A stretch of 64,000 nucleotides of DNA, from contig BTUI01000005.1 in assembly GCA_045863195.1 (NCBI GenBank), positions 1-64,000 of the forward strand. Reading direction: 5' to 3'. How positions within the stretch are numbered: the first letter of the stretch is position 1; each line of letters begins with the position of its first letter. The position numbers were made by a program, and so were the translations under genes. This DNA comes from W-Chloroflexi-9 sp045863195 (lineage in GTDB: Bacteria > Chloroflexota > Dehalococcoidia > UBA2979). Below the pieces are notes generated by a model. It did no database searches and had not been told where the DNA came from. It worked only from the letters and a program-made list of their open reading frames with translations. Shown piece after piece: positions 60,943 to 64,000 of the stretch.

Positions 60943-62223
60943 TCAGACGAGCGAGCGGAGGGGGCGCTGCGTGATGGCGACGAACACCGTCATCGCGAGG
61001 ATGGCACAGGCGGCGCCGAGGTAGACGGGCTCGATGCCGGCGAAGACGACGACCACGGCCACGGCGAGCGCCCACAGTTGCATCAGGCCGTTGCCGAGCA
61101 GCAGCAGCCCGGTGACGCGGCCGAGCAGCCGGTTCGGGACGATCGTCTGCACGATCGAGAGCGAGGCGATGTTGAGCGCCATGAACGAGCCACCGGCGAT
61201 CACGTTCATCCCGAACGACAGCAGTGGGTCGCGGCTGAGCGCGAACCCGAGCACGCCGATCCCGAACGAGAAGGACGTGGCGAGGAAGAAGAGCCCCTTG
61301 CGCCTCGGCGTCCCCACGAGCGTGAGGTAGACCGAGGTCGTGATCGCACCGACGTTCCAGAACATGCCCATGAGGCCCCACCCGGAGGCGTCCAGCCCGA
61401 GGACATCGCTCACCCACGCGGCGACGAGGACGCCCATGACGCTCAGGCCGGCGACGGTGCTGAACCAGGTGAGCAGCACCGTCCACCGCACCACTGGGTC
61501 CTGCCGCACCACGCGCACACCGTCGCGGATGTTCTGGAACACCGAGACGCGTCCCGCGTCCGGGTCGGCAGCGTCATCGGACGATCGCATCATCGAGATC
61601 AGCGTCAGGACGGCGGCGGGGCCGAGGGCGGCAAGCATGTAGGAGATCGGGATGCCGAGCGTCTCGATCGACCAGCCCGCGAACGGCGCGGCGAAGAGCG
61701 CGCCGAAGGAGATCGCCAGTTGGAAGAGCGCGATGCCCCCGGCGAGCAGGTTCTCCGGGAGCGACTCGCGCACCATGGAGGTCCGCGCGGGGAGGTCCTG
61801 CGCCATGATCAGCCCGAACGAGGCGAAGAGCAGGATCATCAGCGTGAGCGGGCCGGTGCCGCCGTCCTCGATCGGCGGGAGCATGAGGATGCCGCCGATC
61901 ACGAGCATGAGCGCCACCGAGAGCCACTGACTCCAGCGCAGCACCGCGCGCCTCGGGAAGCGGTCCGCGACCGCGCCGCCGATCGTGACGTAGGCGAGGA
62001 ACGCGAGGCCGCGCCCCGCGCCGAGCAGTCCGAGGTAGAGCACCTTCTCGTCCGCGGGCGCGGTCACGTTCACGTACCAGCCCTGCGTGAAGAAGAGCAC
62101 CGGCTGGGTCAGGCCGACCGCCAGTTGCGTGCCGACGAGCAGGCGATAGTCGCGGTGGCGCAGCGATGCGGCGGCCGCGGCCAGTCGGGAAGGCGTTGGT
62201 CCGGGCGCGGGCGTCGCCGCCAT
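60943..62223 (-). CDS. MFS transporter
   Basis: A 426-residue permease with about 11-12 helices and the major facilitator loop VADRFPRRAVLRWSQ between helices 2 and 3. It resembles EntS/MFS_3-type exporters. Substrate unknown. The start region is Ala/Pro-rich with SLRHRDYRLL, common to this group. Confidence 0.88.
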   Translation of the reverse strand: MAATPAPGPTPSRLAAAAASLRHRDYRLLVGTQLAVGLTQPVLFFTQGWYVNVTAPADEKVLYLGLLGAGRGLAFLAYVTIGGAVADRFPRRAVLRWSQWLSVALMLVIGGILMLPPIEDGGTGPLTLMILLFASFGLIMAQDLPARTSMVRESLPENLLAGGIALFQLAISFGALFAAPFAGWSIETLGIPISYMLAALGPAAVLTLISMMRSSDDAADPDAGRVSVFQNIRDGVRVVRQDPVVRWTVLLTWFSTVAGLSVMGVLVAAWVSDVLGLDASGWGLMGMFWNVGAITTSVYLTLVGTPRRKGLFFLATSFSFGIGVLGFALSRDPLLSFGMNVIAGGSFMALNIASLSIVQTIVPNRLLGRVTGLLLLGNGLMQLWALAVAVVVVFAGIEPVYLGAACAILAMTVFVAITQRPLRSLV

Positions 62224-62354
62224 CCGTGTGCTGCTCTCTACGAACAGGCCGCAGGGTGAGGCGCGATCTTCGCACCCCCGTCGATGCGCGGGTCACGAGG
62301 GTGTTTCCGGGCGACTGCATCGACCGGAAATCTCGCGGCACATCACGGATTCGA

Positions 62355-62360
62355 TAGCCT
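62355..62360 (+). promoter_or_regulatory. -10-like element TAGCCT, leaderless comF
   Basis: TAGCCT (preceded by GA) ends 7 bases before ATG 62368. Same spacing as the other leaderless starts. Confidence 0.35.
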
Positions 62361-62367
62361 GCACGCC

Positions 62368-63081
62368 ATGACGCGGGGGATCGACGCGAGCGGGGAGCGA
62401 CGGTCGCTACCGGCGGCCGTGCTGGAGGCGCTGCTGCCGCAGCGCTGCCTGGCGTGCGGGCGCTTCGGGGCGTCGCTGCACGTCGCCTGCCTCGAGCGTC
62501 TGCCGGCGGCCGCCGGTGAGCGCTGCACGCGCTGCTGGCGGCCCGGCGCGGGGACGTGGTGCGAGCGGTGTGCCACCGGCGGCGCACAGGCGCCCGCCTT
62601 CGACGGTCTCCGCGCGCCGTTCCGCTTCGAGGGCGACGCGCGGCGCGCGATCCTCGAAGCGAAGTTCCGGGGCGTGACCGCGCACCTGCCGGTGCTGGCG
62701 CGCGCCGCCGCCGCCGTGGTGCCGCCGGAGTGGGGGCTGATCGCGGTGACCGGCGTGCCGCTCACCGGGGCCCGGCAGCGGCGGCGCGGCTACAACCAGG
62801 CCGCCATTGCCGCACGGGCGGTCGCGGAGGCGCTCGGCGTTCCGTACCGGCCGAGGCTGCTCGACCGGGTGCGGGAGACGCCCCCGCAGGCCTCGCTGAC
62901 CGCGGAGCGACGCGCGACGAACGTGGACGGCGTCTTCCGCGCGCGGGGCGTGCCGCCCGAGCGCGTGCTGGTGGTGGACGATGTGACGACGACGGGCGCC
63001 ACGCTCGCCTCCGCGGCGGCGGCGCTGAAGGCGGCGGGCGCCGCGCGGGTGTACGGGCTGGCGCTGGCGCGGGAGGACTGA
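62368..63081 (+). CDS. ComF family protein
   Basis: A 237-residue ComF-like protein: a zinc-finger N-terminus (CLACG, CTRCW, CERC), then a phosphoribosyltransferase domain with RRRGYNQAAIAARAVAE and the PRPP loop VLVVDDVTTTGATLAS. ComF acts in DNA uptake in naturally competent bacteria, though many non-competent species have it. ATG 62368 is chosen; the frame extends upstream without signal. Confidence 0.9.
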   Translation: MTRGIDASGERRSLPAAVLEALLPQRCLACGRFGASLHVACLERLPAAAGERCTRCWRPGAGTWCERCATGGAQAPAFDGLRAPFRFEGDARRAILEAKFRGVTAHLPVLARAAAAVVPPEWGLIAVTGVPLTGARQRRRGYNQAAIAARAVAEALGVPYRPRLLDRVRETPPQASLTAERRATNVDGVFRARGVPPERVLVVDDVTTTGATLASAAAALKAAGAARVYGLALARED

Positions 63082-63200
63082 GCAGGGTGGGTCGCGAGCC
63101 GGGCGCGGCGCGGAACCGGCGCAACCCCTAGCATCCGAGTCCCGGTCGAGCCCGCCCCTGAGTCCTCGGAGTTCCCGCCATCGCCACGCTTCCAACCCTC

Positions 63201-64000
63201 GTGATCATGCTTGGCGGGATGGACGGCGGCCCGGCGGAGCGGACGCTGCGCGCGGCGCTGGAGGCGTGCGCGCTGGACTCCGCGGAGGCGGCGCTGGCCT
63301 CCGGCGCGGTGGGACGCGCGCTGCTGCTGGCCGACCGTGCGCCGTCGCTCGCCGTCCCGGCGGGCGTGGAGGTCGAGGTGGACGCGCCTGCCTCGGACGG
63401 CGCGTTCGTGTTCGGTGAGCGGCTGGCGGAGGCCGTCCGACGGCACCGGATCACGCGGCTGGTGTACGCCGGCGCCGGGAGCGCGCCGTTGCTGGGCGAG
63501 GCGGAGTGGCGCGCCCTCGCCGCTGGCCCCGGCGCGCGTGGCCCGGCGCGCTGCGTCACGAACAACCGGTTCTCGGCGGACCTCTTCGCGCTGCGGCCCG
63601 CCTCGGTGCTGGCGGCGCTCGACCCGGCGCCGCGCACCGACAATGCCGTCCCGCGACGGCTCGCCGAGTCCCACGGCGTCGCCGTGTCGGAGTTGCCGCG
63701 CACGGTGGAGACGCAGTTCAACCTCGACACCCCGAACGACCTCGTGACGCTGGCGCTGGCCGTGCGCGGCGGGCCACGGCTGCGGCGCGCGCTGAAGCAG
63801 GCGCGGCTGGACACCTCGCGGCTGTCGGAGGCGTCCCGGGTGTTCGTCGACCGGACGAAGCAGGTGCTGGTGGCGGGGCGGGTGACCAGCCGCACGTGGC
63901 AGTACCTGGAGACCGAGGCCGCCTGCCGCGTGCGCGTGCTGTCCGAGGAGCGCGGCATGCAGTCCGCCGGCACGGACGCGGACGGGACGGCGCGGTCGCT
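63201..64000 (+). CDS. Nucleotidyltransferase-fold protein, cut by window end
   Basis: The frame from GTG 63201 (or ATG 63207) stays open to the last base, so the 3' end is missing. The translation has VIMLGGMDGG at the start, VYAGAGSAPLLGE, VTNNRFSADLFALRP and QFNLDTPNDLVTLAL. The last resembles the strand motif of CofC/MobA-like GT-A nucleotidyltransferases. The substrate is unknown; with F420-type enzymes nearby, a cofactor role is possible. A TAGCAT -10 lies near 63128. Confidence 0.6.
   Translation, partial: MIMLGGMDGGPAERTLRAALEACALDSAEAALASGAVGRALLLADRAPSLAVPAGVEVEVDAPASDGAFVFGERLAEAVRRHRITRLVYAGAGSAPLLGEAEWRALAAGPGARGPARCVTNNRFSADLFALRPASVLAALDPAPRTDNAVPRRLAESHGVAVSELPRTVETQFNLDTPNDLVTLALAVRGGPRLRRALKQARLDTSRLSEASRVFVDRTKQVLVAGRVTSRTWQYLETEAACRVRVLSEERGMQSAGTDADGTARS

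Noticed and set aside
59981..61486. Upstream extension of the LLM oxidoreductase frame to 848 codons
   Set aside because: The extension is low-complexity Arg/Gly and runs antisense or over MoaX and MFS genes. ATG 59980 with a ribosome site gives the full family length.
63211..63747. 178-codon frame near the window end
   Set aside because: It is Arg/Trp/Ser-rich and out of frame with the motif-bearing frame from 63201 to the window end.

Overview
The window is 64 kb of high-GC (about 70%) bacterial chromosome beginning at dnaA, with almost every gene a single-copy housekeeping gene. The mix fits a Chloroflexota member, probably Dehalococcoidia or a relative such as Tepidiforma: a SAM-I riboswitch ahead of a threonine-synthase-like gene, CysO/Mec-type cysteine genes, F420-type LLM flavoenzymes, MurT/GatD, a b6-type cytochrome complex, and many leaderless genes with a TAnnnT -10 box directly before the start codon. 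Taxonomy is inferred from gene content and composition, not from a marker tree. No rRNA, tRNA, CRISPR array or insertion sequence was recognised.

Layout. 1-4.5 kb: dnaA, a probable oriC, obgE, nadD, a methyltransferase. 5.6-7.6 kb: a lower-GC restriction-modification pair (beta-class DNA methyltransferase with an N-terminal winged helix, and a PD-ExK nuclease). 8-15.9 kb: gyrB, trmO-like, HhH-GPD glycosylase, a PAS-GGDEF-EAL protein, a YchF-like GTPase. 15.9-17.8 kb: two separate XdhC-family genes flanking a likely terminated small RNA, then tatA. 18.7-24.1 kb: MBL hydrolase, murT-gatD, Tat-type M23 lipoprotein, lgt, glutaredoxin-like protein.

24.1-32.5 kb is the most interesting block. A promoter and SAM riboswitch lead into thrC, a NIL-domain gene and a MoaD/ThiS-like sulfur carrier. 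An Rrf2 regulator then precedes cysK, a second carrier, a MoeB/ThiF activating enzyme, a third carrier, a CysM-like synthase, an SseA rhodanese, a conserved hypothetical and a JAMM protease. Together these look like protein-thiocarboxylate routes to cysteine and possibly homocysteine. All three carriers have residues after the Gly-Gly that must carry sulfur, so trimming by the JAMM protease is predicted.

32.5-54 kb: folP-folK, purF-purM-purH, a cytochrome b6/b-Rieske-dihaem cytochrome c operon with three previously easy-to-miss mini-genes (33, 39 and 47 residues), rpsU, yqeY, a PgpH-like c-di-AMP phosphodiesterase, purQ and purL separated by a hicBA toxin-antitoxin pair, a LysM protein and a cytochrome c lipoprotein. 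54.2-54.6 kb holds no convincing gene but has a strong promoter with two perfect GAAC-N4-GTTC LexA-type boxes and a separate perfect palindrome. 54.6-58.7 kb: rplI, dnaB, a DnaD-like gene and a DnaC-like loader with two tandem AAA+ domains. 58.7-64 kb: palindromic repeats, an LLM oxidoreductase, a MoaD-MoaE fusion, an MFS transporter, comF and a gene cut by the window end.
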